This document shows positions 1-9,334 of a stretch of 64,000 nt of DNA, piece by piece; positions within the stretch are counted from its first letter, which is position 1, and each line of letters opens with the position of its first letter. Below the pieces are notes generated by a model, which searched no databases, was not told where the DNA came from, and was given only the letters and a program-made list of their open reading frames with translations. The position numbers were made by a program, and so were the translations under genes. The stretch is from Spongorhabdus nitratireducens (GTDB taxonomy: Bacteria; Pseudomonadota; Gammaproteobacteria; Pseudomonadales; Endozoicomonadaceae). The stretch is from positions 186,001 through 250,000 of the forward strand of contig CANDOC010000003.1 in the NCBI GenBank assembly GCA_947387575.1, in the 5' to 3' direction.

Positions 1-2
1 TC

Positions 3-767
3 AGAACTCGCAATCCAGGTTTGGCTAGCCAACTCAAAGATACATTAAGTGAATGCTTCATAAATGTACACACCAGCCAGCTTGTTAAAAAACATATGGG
101 AGGAATCCCTTCAGGAGAGCCAAACAGAGCGACTGTATACATTGGTGTAGGACTGGCACAATGCAGCATGGCTGAGCTCGCATCTCAGGCAGTGAAAGCA
201 AACATCGATAACCAGTCAGAGTTTATGCAGAACGTATTTGGTGCTTATAAAAACCGTACATATGATGAAAGCTGGAAGCATGACTTTGCCCAAACAAATG
301 AAGAATATGACAGGCTGGTTGAAGAAATAAATGACAGGGTAACCAGACGTCTGGAAGCTGAAATGCGGGTTTATATCAGACAAATTCACAAAGCACGTCC
401 GGACTTGGTTGATCGAGGCGGTTCTCACAGCAGAGTAAACTCTACTGATGATACGGAGAAATTCCTCGACTCTTATATTGATGAAAAAGAAATGAAACGT
501 GCTGTAGGCAGCCTTAGAGCCAGTGCCGAAACTGAAAGAGAACCAAGAACAAGAAAAGCGGTTGCCAAATTACAAGCGGATGAGACTCTGTCATCAGAAG
601 AAAGAAGCATTCAAATCAGACAGCTGCAGGAAAAGCTGAAATCTGAAATTGACGAACTAACTGCTGTTTGCTCACAAAAAACTCGTGAATGCATTGCTCG
701 ATTTGCTAATGAAGAAGCCCGTGCTGAATACATGCGCAAGAAGGGAATTGAAGAATCTGAAGTTTAG
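3..767 (+). CDS. Hypothetical protein, C-terminal part (5' end outside window)
   Basis: The reading frame is open from the window edge, and the first possible start is a TTG at 21 with no ribosome binding site. The gene therefore most likely begins upstream and only its last 250 or so codons are visible. The product is hydrophilic and largely helical, with charged heptad-like stretches in its second half suggesting coiled coil. There is no signal peptide or membrane segment in the visible part. I do not recognise a family. It converges on the GldG-type operon across a perfect 18-bp hairpin. Confidence 0.6.
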   Translation, partial: RTRNPGLASQLKDTLSECFINVHTSQLVKKHMGGIPSGEPNRATVYIGVGLAQCSMAELASQAVKANIDNQSEFMQNVFGAYKNRTYDESWKHDFAQTNEEYDRLVEEINDRVTRRLEAEMRVYIRQIHKARPDLVDRGGSHSRVNSTDDTEKFLDSYIDEKEMKRAVGSLRASAETEREPRTRKAVAKLQADETLSSEERSIQIRQLQEKLKSEIDELTAVCSQKTRECIARFANEEARAEYMRKKGIEESEV

Positions 768-770
768 ATG

Positions 771-810
771 TTTCAGTATGCTTATGGCCTGAGCCATAAG
801 CATACTGAAA
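771..810. terminator. Perfect 18-bp hairpin between convergent genes
   Basis: An 18-bp arm starting TTTCAGTATG is followed by the loop CTGA and the exact reverse complement ending CATACTGAAA. It lies between the stop codons of the partial gene on the left and the GldG-like gene on the right. A run of T is missing on both sides, so its role as an intrinsic terminator is inferred from position and stability. Confidence 0.55.
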
Positions 811-820
811 GCTAACCTTG

Positions 821-2869
821 TTATAACGTTACTCGCTTCCTTCGTCTCTGTCTCACAAATAGTACAAGTACTGTCAGCAGCAACGGAATAGCTAAAATAT
901 TAATCAATTTCAAGGCTGTCCCAAGCTGCTCAATATTCTTACCCAATTGATGCTGAACCTCCCTCAATTCCTTGCGAATCTTCAGCTTCTCCTGCTGGAA
1001 CTGCTCCACTGCCTGCTCCTGCTCGGGGCTTAACACCAGTTTTTCTTCACCTTCCTTCTTGGCTTGCAGTTCGCGCAGCTTGCTCTCGGTTTCCTTAAGG
1101 CGGTCATTCAATGAATCGGCCTTTTCCCTGAAACGTGCTTCAGCCTGCTGCTCCAGCTCATTTACTTTGGTAAACGGGCGGGAGAATTTGCCCCGGCTGC
1201 GAATACTGATCAGATCGGCATTACCCAGCAAGTTATCGACCATGTTGACCAGCATATCGCCGTTATTGGCAAAAGGAGTCACGATCTGCTGTCCAAAGAA
1301 GCTATTGACCTGAACCCACAGACGGTCTGTCAGCACATCAGTATCAGCCACCACAATAATATTGGCAGGCTGCTGTGATTCAGTTACATGTGGACGTTTG
1401 GGTTTGGCAGGCTCTTTATCTTCTGATGCCGCTTCATCATCTGTACTGTCATCATTACTCGCAGCATCACCGGCAGAGGTTGATTCCTCCTCCTCTTCTT
1501 CCTCTTCGGTATCAACGATCTCGTCTTCATCTTCGTCCATCATATCGAGATCTTCGTCATCCTCTTCACCCGGCGCAGCTTCCGGCTTTTCATCTTCCGG
1601 AGGCACACCATCCGGATAAGCTGTTTTCACCGGGCCGGTAATTCTGGCAGCCAGAACATACTTCTCTCCGGATGGTTTGAAGCCCTCAAACAATGCCTTG
1701 GGATCAGAGAGGAAAGTGAACTTGCTGGCATCAATCAGCATTGACTGATCACTGGAGGTTACAAGGGGCTGCAGTGTGGTTGTAGCACCCTCAATAGCAG
1801 TAATATGCCCTGCAGAACCAAAGTTCAGATTATCCAGGCCGGCCATAATGACATCATCCGTTGCCATATTATCTACACCATAGCCCAGAAGCCCCAAGTG
1901 CCGAACCGGGCGGCCACTGCGTGAGCTGACCATCAATGCATGCTTGGCGTCACCCACAACCTTGGTGGTATCCATTTCGATACCCCATGCCTTGAATAGG
2001 TCGGGTAGAGAGGCAAACTTGTCTCCCCCTCCCATTCCCATCATAAAGCCACCACCCTGGCCTGCTTGCTCAGCAAAGGGGTCAGCAAATACCAGGACAT
2101 GACCACCACGCATCACGTACTGGTCAATGGCATAACGAGCCTTGCCTGTAAGCTTCTGTGGGAAGATCAGCAATAGGAGCTTGATGTCATCATCAATATC
2201 CTCAAAGTCAGTCCCCAGCTGTTGCACATCGTACAGCTGCTCCATCTGGGATACTGAAATCCAGGGGCCGGATTGCTGGCGGGACATCATGTCGAAGCCG
2301 CCATTAACCTGCAGGCCTGCTACAAGGCCAACTTTTGGCTTTTCTTTCTGACTGACAGCAAATACCAGCTTGCTCAGGTCATATTCAAGAAAGCGTTCCT
2401 TGTCCGGATGCAGAAAGCTGATGACTTCTCGCTTGTCCGGATTGTCATCACTGACAATCACCAGACCAAAGTAAATTTCATTGCCGCCGCCCTGGCTTAA
2501 CGGTACAGCCTGTAGGCCATATTCGCTCGCCTTGTCTTCATCTTCGGAAAAGGGTTCCGGGTCAATGGTTTCAAGGGTCAGTTTGCCTGAAGAAGCCTGT
2601 ACATACTCTTGCAGCAGCTCCTGAACCCGATTTGAGTAATTGCGGAACTGGGGCATGTTTGCTGTCTGCTTATCAGAGTAGAACAGCTTTAACGTGACCG
2701 GTCCCGGCAGTCCTTTCAGCAGGTTATGGGTACCTTCTGACAAGGTGTAAACATGATCTTCAGTCAGATCAAGCCGGGCACCTTTGAAAAAGTAATTTGT
2801 CAGTGCCGTAATCAGTACGACCAGCAGAGCCAGCACAAGCAGCCCCGCTCTGGAAAACAGTTTATTCAC
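821..2869 (-). CDS. GldG-family ABC transporter auxiliary protein
   Basis: Substrate-binding-like auxiliary subunit of an ABC-2 exporter of unknown substrate (GldG / ABC_transp_aux family). The 682-residue product has an N-terminal membrane anchor at about residues 8-28, a large extracytoplasmic domain, a coiled-coil stretch near 590-650 and a second membrane helix at about 655-675 followed by a basic tail. An unusual low-complexity acidic tract at about 424-485 is dominated by Asp, Glu and Ser. It follows the permease gene by 14 bases and belongs to the ATPase-permease-auxiliary operon. Homologous trios are linked to gliding in Bacteroidetes, but in gammaproteobacteria the function is not known. 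Confidence 0.85.
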   Translation of the reverse strand: MNKLFSRAGLLVLALLVVLITALTNYFFKGARLDLTEDHVYTLSEGTHNLLKGLPGPVTLKLFYSDKQTANMPQFRNYSNRVQELLQEYVQASSGKLTLETIDPEPFSEDEDKASEYGLQAVPLSQGGGNEIYFGLVIVSDDNPDKREVISFLHPDKERFLEYDLSKLVFAVSQKEKPKVGLVAGLQVNGGFDMMSRQQSGPWISVSQMEQLYDVQQLGTDFEDIDDDIKLLLLIFPQKLTGKARYAIDQYVMRGGHVLVFADPFAEQAGQGGGFMMGMGGGDKFASLPDLFKAWGIEMDTTKVVGDAKHALMVSSRSGRPVRHLGLLGYGVDNMATDDVIMAGLDNLNFGSAGHITAIEGATTTLQPLVTSSDQSMLIDASKFTFLSDPKALFEGFKPSGEKYVLAARITGPVKTAYPDGVPPEDEKPEAAPGEEDDEDLDMMDEDEDEIVDTEEEEEEEESTSAGDAASNDDSTDDEAASEDKEPAKPKRPHVTESQQPANIIVVADTDVLTDRLWVQVNSFFGQQIVTPFANNGDMLVNMVDNLLGNADLISIRSRGKFSRPFTKVNELEQQAEARFREKADSLNDRLKETESKLRELQAKKEGEEKLVLSPEQEQAVEQFQQEKLKIRKELREVQHQLGKNIEQLGTALKLINILAIPLLLTVLVLFVRQRRRKRVTL

Positions 2870-2883
2870 TGGCTGGCTCCTTA

Positions 2884-3618
2884 TTAGTCTGCTTTCTTCA
2901 TATCAATGACAACCGCTGTGGCCAGCAGCCAGGCTGCGATCATAATGATGAAATACATCACATCACGCAGATCCAGAACCCCCTTGCTGATGGATTCAAA
3001 GTGAGCCAGAAAGCTCAATCCGGCTACAGCATCCAGCAGTCCCAGTGGTGCCCAGTCCCTGAAGGCATCAAGCACCAAGGGGAAACCGGCCACAACAAAC
3101 AGGAAGCAAACCACCACAGTGAAAATAAAGGCAATCACCTGATTACTGGTCGCCGCTGACATACAGGAACCGATAGCCAGAAAGGTACCGGCCATCAACC
3201 AGCTACCCAGATAACCGGCCAGAATGACGCCGTTATCCGGATCACCCAGGTAATTCACCGTCAGCCAGATCGGGAAAGTCAGCAGCAAGGCAATACCGGC
3301 AAAAACCCAAGCTGCCATAAACTTGCCGATAACAGCATCTTTCAGGCTTACCGGCAGTGTCAGCAGCAGTTCCAAAGTGCCCGACTTACGCTCCTCAGCC
3401 CACAGTCTCATACTGATGGCCGGGATCAGGAACAGATAAAGCCAGGGGTGGAACTGAAAGAACGGCATCAGATCAGCCTGACGACGCTCGTAGAATCCAC
3501 CCAGGTAGAATGTAAAGACAGCTGTCAGCATCAGAAAGATCACAATAAAAACGTAAGCCAGCGGTGTGGCAAAGTAGCCACCCAGCTCACGCTTGAAAAT
3601 AATCCCCGCCTTTTGCAT
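2884..3618 (-). CDS. ABC-2 type transporter permease (GldF-like)
   Basis: Inner-membrane permease of the same exporter. The 244-residue protein has about six hydrophobic helices. An early amphipathic segment with the sequence RLWAEERKSGTLELLLTLPV is typical of ABC-2 permeases of the GldF/NosY type. Its start codon shares one base with the stop codon of the ATPase gene upstream, so the two are translationally coupled. The substrate is unknown. Confidence 0.88.
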   Translation of the reverse strand: MQKAGIIFKRELGGYFATPLAYVFIVIFLMLTAVFTFYLGGFYERRQADLMPFFQFHPWLYLFLIPAISMRLWAEERKSGTLELLLTLPVSLKDAVIGKFMAAWVFAGIALLLTFPIWLTVNYLGDPDNGVILAGYLGSWLMAGTFLAIGSCMSAATSNQVIAFIFTVVVCFLFVVAGFPLVLDAFRDWAPLGLLDAVAGLSFLAHFESISKGVLDLRDVMYFIIMIAAWLLATAVVIDMKKAD

Positions 3619-4559
3619 CAGGCCACCTCCGCCATATTGTGTTGGTTAGTCAGGCTGCGGAACACATCGTCCAGGTGCCCTCTTTCCACGAACAGCTCAT
3701 CAACCTGCCAGCCATGCTGATGCACGGTATCGCTGACCGCATTGAAAATATCGGTTCCAGCCTCAGGTAACAGGGTATAGCGACTGCTGTTATCCCGGCT
3801 CACTTCAACCGAAGCTACTCCGGTAATGGCCGCCAGCTGCTTTTCCAGCTCCGGAGTGTCATGAAGTTGCAGGGTGACAGCCCCATGATATCTGGAGCGG
3901 GCTTCCAGCTCCGATGGCGTGGCATCAGCCAGAACCCGTCCACCAGCAATAATGATCGCCCGGGTACAAACAGCGGTAACTTCTTCCAGAATATGCGTTG
4001 AGATAATGACGATCTTGTCCCGGGACAGGCTGCGAATCAGCTCCCGCACCTGATGTTTCTGGTTGGGGTCAAGCCCGTCTGTCGGCTCATCAAGAATCAA
4101 AACCTGAGGGTCATGCAGAATAGCCTGGGCTATACCAACGCGGCGTTTGAAACCTTTGGAAAGGTTATCAATAGGTCGGTGAATTACAGATTGCAGTTCG
4201 AGTTGCTCAATAACCGCATCAATCCGTTGCTGCTGTTCAGCACCCTTAAACCCACGAATCTCCGCAATAAAACGCAGATACTGGAGTGGCGTCATATCTG
4301 CGTAAGCCGGTGCTCCTTCAGGTAAATAGCCAATTAATTCCTTGGCTGCTACCGGATTTTTCAGAACATCATGTCCGCATATCGTAATAGCACCGGATGT
4401 GGGTTTTATAAACCCACTGATCATTTTCATTGTGGTTGATTTACCCGCACCGTTGGGTCCCAGAAAGCCCAGAACCTCACCAGCACCAACATTAAAGGTA
4501 ATACCATCAACCGCAAGAAAATAACCAAATGATTTTTTCAGGTTATCAATTTTTATCAT
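3618..4559 (-). CDS. ABC transporter ATP-binding protein (GldA-like)
   Basis: Cytoplasmic ATPase of the exporter, about 313 residues. Visible motifs are Walker A GPNGAGKST near residue 34, the signature LSKGFKRRVGIAQ (an S-K-G variant of LSGGQ), and Walker B VLILDEPTDGLDP. A C-terminal extension of about 90 residues follows the nucleotide-binding domain, as usual for GldA/CcmA-like subunits. I chose the ATG that begins MIKIDNLKK because the ABC fold starts there; the longer frame to 4622 adds 21 unconserved residues. It is the first gene of the operon. Confidence 0.88.
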   Translation of the reverse strand: MIKIDNLKKSFGYFLAVDGITFNVGAGEVLGFLGPNGAGKSTTMKMISGFIKPTSGAITICGHDVLKNPVAAKELIGYLPEGAPAYADMTPLQYLRFIAEIRGFKGAEQQQRIDAVIEQLELQSVIHRPIDNLSKGFKRRVGIAQAILHDPQVLILDEPTDGLDPNQKHQVRELIRSLSRDKIVIISTHILEEVTAVCTRAIIIAGGRVLADATPSELEARSRYHGAVTLQLHDTPELEKQLAAITGVASVEVSRDNSSRYTLLPEAGTDIFNAVSDTVHQHGWQVDELFVERGHLDDVFRSLTNQHNMAEVA

Positions 4560-4761
4560 GGAAGACTTACCCTGTTCATTCTTGCCTATTCTTGATAGTC
4601 CATAATGCTGGTAATTGCACAATCATTCAGATAAATACAATGTCACAATAACCAGATTAATTTAAAAAAGAATGATCAATCTAGATAACAACTATTTTTT
4701 TACTTTGTAAAAAATATATCAATAGGTTGTTGACTGAAAAAAAGAAAAAAAGTTTCCAAAT

Positions 4762-4788
4762 AAAAAAGCCCCCTGAAAGGGAGCTTTT
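4762..4788 (-). terminator. Intrinsic terminator of the proline-rich gene pair
   Basis: Read on the minus strand, a GC-rich stem (GCTCCCT paired with AGGGGGC) is followed by a run of six T. It lies 34 bases past the stop codon of the shorter proline-rich protein. The 200 bases between it and the ABC operon are AT-rich and hold no gene. Confidence 0.7.
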
Positions 4789-4822
4789 GAAGAGTAAAAC
4801 ATCTAACTAACTGATTCTAAAA

Positions 4823-6286
4823 TCACCAGTTATCGGGATCGTCGTCCTCTAAATCTCCATCCTCATCTTCATCGTCAACAGAGAGCTGTTGCTGTCTTCG
4901 ACCCAAAGCCCTGGCGAGATCAGAATCTTTCTCTACCACCATTCCCCGGCTGATAGAACTTCCGTCATCAAGACTTGTGGTCGAGGTTTCACCGCTTACA
5001 GAAGATTCAGTAGATGACTTACCTTTGGAGGATCCAGTAGATGATGCTGGAGGATAAACAGGACGACCGGGAATATTTCCCTCTTTTCTCAGTCTTTCTG
5101 CAAGCTTATCAATATCTTCCTGCCTAACAGCATCCCATTCCGCGTCTTCAAGCTCTCTTTGAGCCTTTACTTCCGGGCTCTCTTCTTCCGTGTTGTTCTT
5201 GGGTTCAGGTGTAGAGATAACTCTGGCTAGTGCCCCCTCCATACCAGTCAGCTTCACTGCTTCCGGAGGTTTCTCGTCTGGTGTTGTTTTTCTCAGCTTT
5301 TTTCCCTGTCGAATATCAGCAAGCAGATTCTGATTCTTCTGAAAGCCATCCGGCACAATCTGCTTTTTCTTGAGTGGTTCTGTCTCTACAGATTTCACAG
5401 GAGTTTCAGGGTCTGATATCGGCTCCCGGGTTCTCTCCCACTGAGTAAAGCCTCCTTCAGGAGGAGGTGGTGGTGGAGGTGGTGGTGGAGGCGGTGGTGG
5501 TGGAGGCGGTGGTGGTGGTGGTGGTGGTGGTGGTGGTGCAAGTGATGGTGACGATGATGGCTGGATATCAACAGCATTCTTATCTACTGAAACAGAGGCA
5601 GGTACCGTTACCTCCTGATTGACAACAGAAGTAGCCTCTTCAGGTTCTGGAGTTGATTCAATAATTATATCCGGACGATTTATATCTGTATCAGGAGATT
5701 TAAGGGTTGATTCAGAAATGTCACCCAAGCCTGCCATCATTTTTTCCGGATCCAGACTCATGCTTGAATGACGCGAGGGAGGCTCAAAAACATCACTTAC
5801 AAGTGTACTTGATTCATCTATTACCGGCTCTGAAGACTTGTCATTAACAAGGCTATCGGGCCGAACCGGTTCATAGGGTTGATCTTGAGTCACTGGCTGA
5901 GGTACAGCTTCCGATTTTACAGTCCTGGGCACAGACAAGTCATCAAGACTCCCCACACTTGATGGTCGAGAAGAAGGCTGGGAGAAAACCGGTTGATAAT
6001 CCTGTTGCTGAGTTGCCGGCTGTTTATCCTTTTTGAAGTGGCTCTTGATCCAGTTTAAGAACCTGCCAATCGTTCTTTCCCAAAGGCTTTTTTTCTTGGG
6101 CTTGGTTTGATGCGGTCCAGGTTCAGGAAAACTGGTCTTGCCATTGTGATTCTCGACCGAAACAGAGCGGGTTTCCCATTCCGCTGTTTCATCCAGTTTT
6201 GTTGGATTCTGGCCGTTACCGATTGCAGGACTGGATGTATCTAACAGCACACTCGACCTGCTGCTGTCTCCCGGTTTTAATGGCAT
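4823..6286 (-). CDS. Proline-rich WH2-motif protein, putative actin-nucleator mimic (shorter paralogue)
   Basis: The 487-residue protein is largely disordered and rich in Ser, Thr, Pro, Glu and Asp. An unbroken run of about 27 prolines at residues 250-276 could bind profilin or EVH1/SH3-type proteins. It is followed by a WH2-like actin-binding motif near 316-336, NLLADIRQGKKLRKT. Next come a GMEGALARVI helix resembling the connector of WASP proteins and an acidic stretch containing LEDAEWD. The very C terminus is a second ALGRR helix and an acidic tail that ends in Trp, as in VCA modules binding Arp2/3. It follows its larger relative by 42 bases and has a GAGG ribosome site. No signal peptide is seen. 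Secretion and actin binding are inferred. Confidence 0.7.
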   Translation of the reverse strand: MPLKPGDSSRSSVLLDTSSPAIGNGQNPTKLDETAEWETRSVSVENHNGKTSFPEPGPHQTKPKKKSLWERTIGRFLNWIKSHFKKDKQPATQQQDYQPVFSQPSSRPSSVGSLDDLSVPRTVKSEAVPQPVTQDQPYEPVRPDSLVNDKSSEPVIDESSTLVSDVFEPPSRHSSMSLDPEKMMAGLGDISESTLKSPDTDINRPDIIIESTPEPEEATSVVNQEVTVPASVSVDKNAVDIQPSSSPSLAPPPPPPPPPPPPPPPPPPPPPPPPPPEGGFTQWERTREPISDPETPVKSVETEPLKKKQIVPDGFQKNQNLLADIRQGKKLRKTTPDEKPPEAVKLTGMEGALARVISTPEPKNNTEEESPEVKAQRELEDAEWDAVRQEDIDKLAERLRKEGNIPGRPVYPPASSTGSSKGKSSTESSVSGETSTTSLDDGSSISRGMVVEKDSDLARALGRRQQQLSVDDEDEDGDLEDDDPDNW

Positions 6287-6328
6287 CTATCCATCCTCAT
6301 TCAAATCCCTGAATTCTGCTGTAGCTGC

Positions 6329-9300
6329 TTAATCCCCACCATTTCGAACATCAATGGTAGGTCTATAAGGGTCATCCAGTATATTACCCGGACCAGAGCT
6401 CAAGCCCTGCAGCAAGTTTTCCATCATTCCTATTTGCTTCAGCTCAGCCTCAGAAGGATCGCTGCCCTTGAGCTCCTGAACAAACTCCAAAATCTCATTA
6501 ATTTGCCCGGGTAGAGCTGATACTCGTTGAATATCAGGTATGATCTTCGCCAGATCGACTTGATCATCACTTCCTTCTGATTTGTATCCCCCGCCTATAT
6601 ATTTCTGAATCACCTGCTCTGCAGTTTGTGGTGTTTCAGCATAAGTCGGCTCAGGGCTATCGATACTGTCTGTTTCAACAACGGCATCCAACGCCTTGGA
6701 CGTTGTATTTTCACTCAATGGTTCCGGGACAATGTTATCCGGAGATGATACCTGACTTGTATTTACTGGCTTGACTGGTTCATCCCAATCAGTATCGTCT
6801 ACTTCTTCCTCACGCTCATCGTCATCTTCAATAGCGATACGTCTTTTTAGTATTTGCTGAATATCAGAATCATATTCAGGCTTTTTAGGTCCATCATTAA
6901 TTTCGATATGGTTTTTAAAGGGATTCCCTTTGGTTTTTTCAAGCAGCTCTTTCAGTACATTCGACTTTTGGTTTTTATCGACATCAGTTGGTGATGGCTC
7001 AGTACTCTTCACGGAAGCCTGAGCGGGACTCGGTGAAGATACCGGAGGTGGTGGCGGAACAGGTGGTGGTGGAGGTGGTGGTGGCGGTTCAGGAGCAGAT
7101 ACTGTATTCGATGTTACTGTTTCATTCGGCTCAGGTGTAGTAGAAACAGACTGCTGACCAGTAGTAGTCGTTTTTTCTACATCTGTACTTTGCTCTGAAA
7201 ATGCATCCGGGTCTTCCCAGCTGGAATTGTCTTCATCTACTTCCCCGGTAAACTTGATGGCACCATTAAGTCCCCCCATACCTGAAGGTGTACTTGGTCT
7301 TTCAGGAACAGGTTCATTATTATTTGAGACAGGTCTCAAAGTTTTTCCGTTTCTGATAGATTGCAATAACTTAGATTTCAGGAGAACAGGATCTACAGCT
7401 TCCCCAACTACGCCTTCCTGTGGTGTTGAAGGTGGTACAGGAGGGGGAGGTGGTGGCGCTGGAATCTTGTTATTTACAGTTTCCTGAGACGACTGACTCA
7501 CACTATTAACTGTATCTGTCTTTGCCGACACTGATACTTGCTGTTTGCTAGCATCAGGTATTCCTTCCACTGAACCCTTAACTTTTTGGTCTTTGCTAAT
7601 AACAGGCTCAGATGACTTTCCAGGTACTTTACCAGAAAGATTACTTCCGTTTTGCGGTGGCAGACGCTTGGGTTTTGGTGCCAGTGGAGGCTTATTACCT
7701 GAAGCTCTTTTCCCGGGAGAATTAGATACTGCTTCTGTCGTTGGCTTCTTCGAGGGAGGTTTACGCAGCTTCAATGTATTACTTCTTTGCCTGGATTCCA
7801 GCTCTTCAATCATCTCTTCCTGCGGAGTCATTTCCTTGGGAACATCTAGCAAATCAGGGGTGAAACCTTTCTGATTAAGGTAGGCTCGATAATCATCAAA
7901 ATGCTCAACATAATCAGAGGGTGTTTCTTTAAGCCCACTATCAAGTTGCACTTTAAAAGTGGCATAACTGGTTTGCCTGAATACTTCATTGAACGCTTTG
8001 GTTTGCAATTGCACCCGGAATTTAGGTCTGGCAGTCTTCCACTCAGGACTATCTTTTGAAAACCCGAAAAGTGCTTCAAACCTTTCATTACTTCCTTCTT
8101 CAAGTGACTTGACTTCAGCTTCTGCAGCCTTCAGCAAATTCGGGAACAGGCTTACCTTAGCGTCTCGGATTTTATTGGAAAACTCTTTAGTAGTACTTTC
8201 GAGTAAAGTTCTGACTTGCTTGAAAGCAAAAGCTTCTGCGAGTTCTTCTGTACTTCCTGCACGACGGGTATCTGTCAGTCGTTGAACTTCTGCATCTGAA
8301 GTTCTTTTGGAAGCAATCTTGCCGGGATTACGATTGGTCGCAACAGGCGGTGCCACGGGGGCTTGCCTGCGCTGTTTTGAGACAGGTTCAGAATTCGATC
8401 TAACCGTTTTTTTGTTTACCTGAGGCTCAGGAAGAGATACTGATCTTTTAACTGGTTTAACCTCAGGTGTCACACTATCCGGCCGAACCTCAGTGGTTTC
8501 AGGCGTTGAAACAGTTTTAGGTTCCGGCACAGAATCTGTAGATGTTGAGGTTTGAACTATCTTGGCCTCAGGCTTTAGAACCCCAGGCTGAAACCCTGTG
8601 GCTATCAGAGTTGGTACTACCGGGGCATCTGTACTGGGAGACGTCGTATGTGAAGAGTTCTCTACCTCACCACTTACGACTGAATCACGTGGTGACAGAG
8701 AAGGACGGTCAAGACCTTCTTTACGTTTACCATTGGGTTCAAAGCCAAATGAAGAGCTTCCCTCCATTTCATGTGTATTAGAAACCCCCATCCAATCCAA
8801 GTCGGATATATCAAGCTGACTGTGCTGAGAAGACTGTTGATCTTTTTGACTATCCGTATAAGTCTGATTCTGATTGTTTGAGGACTTGGGCAGCGGTGGT
8901 GGTGGAGGTGCTTCAGGTACATCGGGTCTGGCCCCAGACGTCACACTTGACTGGCTATCAGTTGGAGTAGTCAGAAAGGTACTAGAAGAAATCGAATTGG
9001 ATCTTGAGCCTAGAGAGTAATCACTACTGGATTGTTGTAGTGATTGTTCCAAAGAAGGAGGCCGGGAAGTATCAGAAGTAACTGGTTTTTTCGATGTCTT
9101 CTGGCCTAAGTACGACTGAGGGTTTTGCAAACGTTTTGGGGTTCGAGACTTTATTGCACGACCAGAACGAGATTTTCCAGTTTTGTTTGGTAAAAGAAAT
9201 TTTTTTAAACTATCGAGCACGGAAACTTTGGAACTTCCTTTCTTTCCAACTTTTTTTCCGGAACGAGTAGCATCTGAAGCCCAATGACTGGGCTCCTGAG

Positions 9301-9334
9301 TTTTAGTTCTGCTGAAAATATTGGACAGTTTCAT
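6329..9334 (-). CDS. Large proline-rich WH2-motif protein, putative actin-nucleator mimic
   Basis: The 1001-residue protein has three short polyproline blocks (near 141-152, 622-636 and 747-765). A WH2-like motif, KSKLLQSIRNGKTLRPV, lies around 648-668. It is followed by GMGGLNGAIKF and an acidic segment with SSWEDPD. A second module downstream has a helix NVLKELLEKTKG near 790 and QQILKRRIAIE followed by acidic residues and DTDWDEP near 822-852. Residues of about 345-540 look globular and match no family I know. The order polyproline, WH2, connector, acid-Trp is that of WASP/WAVE proteins. It precedes the shorter relative in one operon. The N terminus is basic, with no signal peptide; a type III or similar export signal cannot be judged by eye. 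Confidence 0.7.
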   Translation of the reverse strand: MKLSNIFSRTKTQEPSHWASDATRSGKKVGKKGSSKVSVLDSLKKFLLPNKTGKSRSGRAIKSRTPKRLQNPQSYLGQKTSKKPVTSDTSRPPSLEQSLQQSSSDYSLGSRSNSISSSTFLTTPTDSQSSVTSGARPDVPEAPPPPPLPKSSNNQNQTYTDSQKDQQSSQHSQLDISDLDWMGVSNTHEMEGSSSFGFEPNGKRKEGLDRPSLSPRDSVVSGEVENSSHTTSPSTDAPVVPTLIATGFQPGVLKPEAKIVQTSTSTDSVPEPKTVSTPETTEVRPDSVTPEVKPVKRSVSLPEPQVNKKTVRSNSEPVSKQRRQAPVAPPVATNRNPGKIASKRTSDAEVQRLTDTRRAGSTEELAEAFAFKQVRTLLESTTKEFSNKIRDAKVSLFPNLLKAAEAEVKSLEEGSNERFEALFGFSKDSPEWKTARPKFRVQLQTKAFNEVFRQTSYATFKVQLDSGLKETPSDYVEHFDDYRAYLNQKGFTPDLLDVPKEMTPQEEMIEELESRQRSNTLKLRKPPSKKPTTEAVSNSPGKRASGNKPPLAPKPKRLPPQNGSNLSGKVPGKSSEPVISKDQKVKGSVEGIPDASKQQVSVSAKTDTVNSVSQSSQETVNNKIPAPPPPPPVPPSTPQEGVVGEAVDPVLLKSKLLQSIRNGKTLRPVSNNNEPVPERPSTPSGMGGLNGAIKFTGEVDEDNSSWEDPDAFSEQSTDVEKTTTTGQQSVSTTPEPNETVTSNTVSAPEPPPPPPPPPVPPPPPVSSPSPAQASVKSTEPSPTDVDKNQKSNVLKELLEKTKGNPFKNHIEINDGPKKPEYDSDIQQILKRRIAIEDDDEREEEVDDTDWDEPVKPVNTSQVSSPDNIVPEPLSENTTSKALDAVVETDSIDSPEPTYAETPQTAEQVIQKYIGGGYKSEGSDDQVDLAKIIPDIQRVSALPGQINEILEFVQELKGSDPSEAELKQIGMMENLLQGLSSGPGNILDDPYRPTIDVRNGGD

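Noticed and set aside
5395..5577. His-rich frame over the polyproline tract
   Set aside because: It arises from the CCA/CCT-type repeat read in another frame on the same strand.
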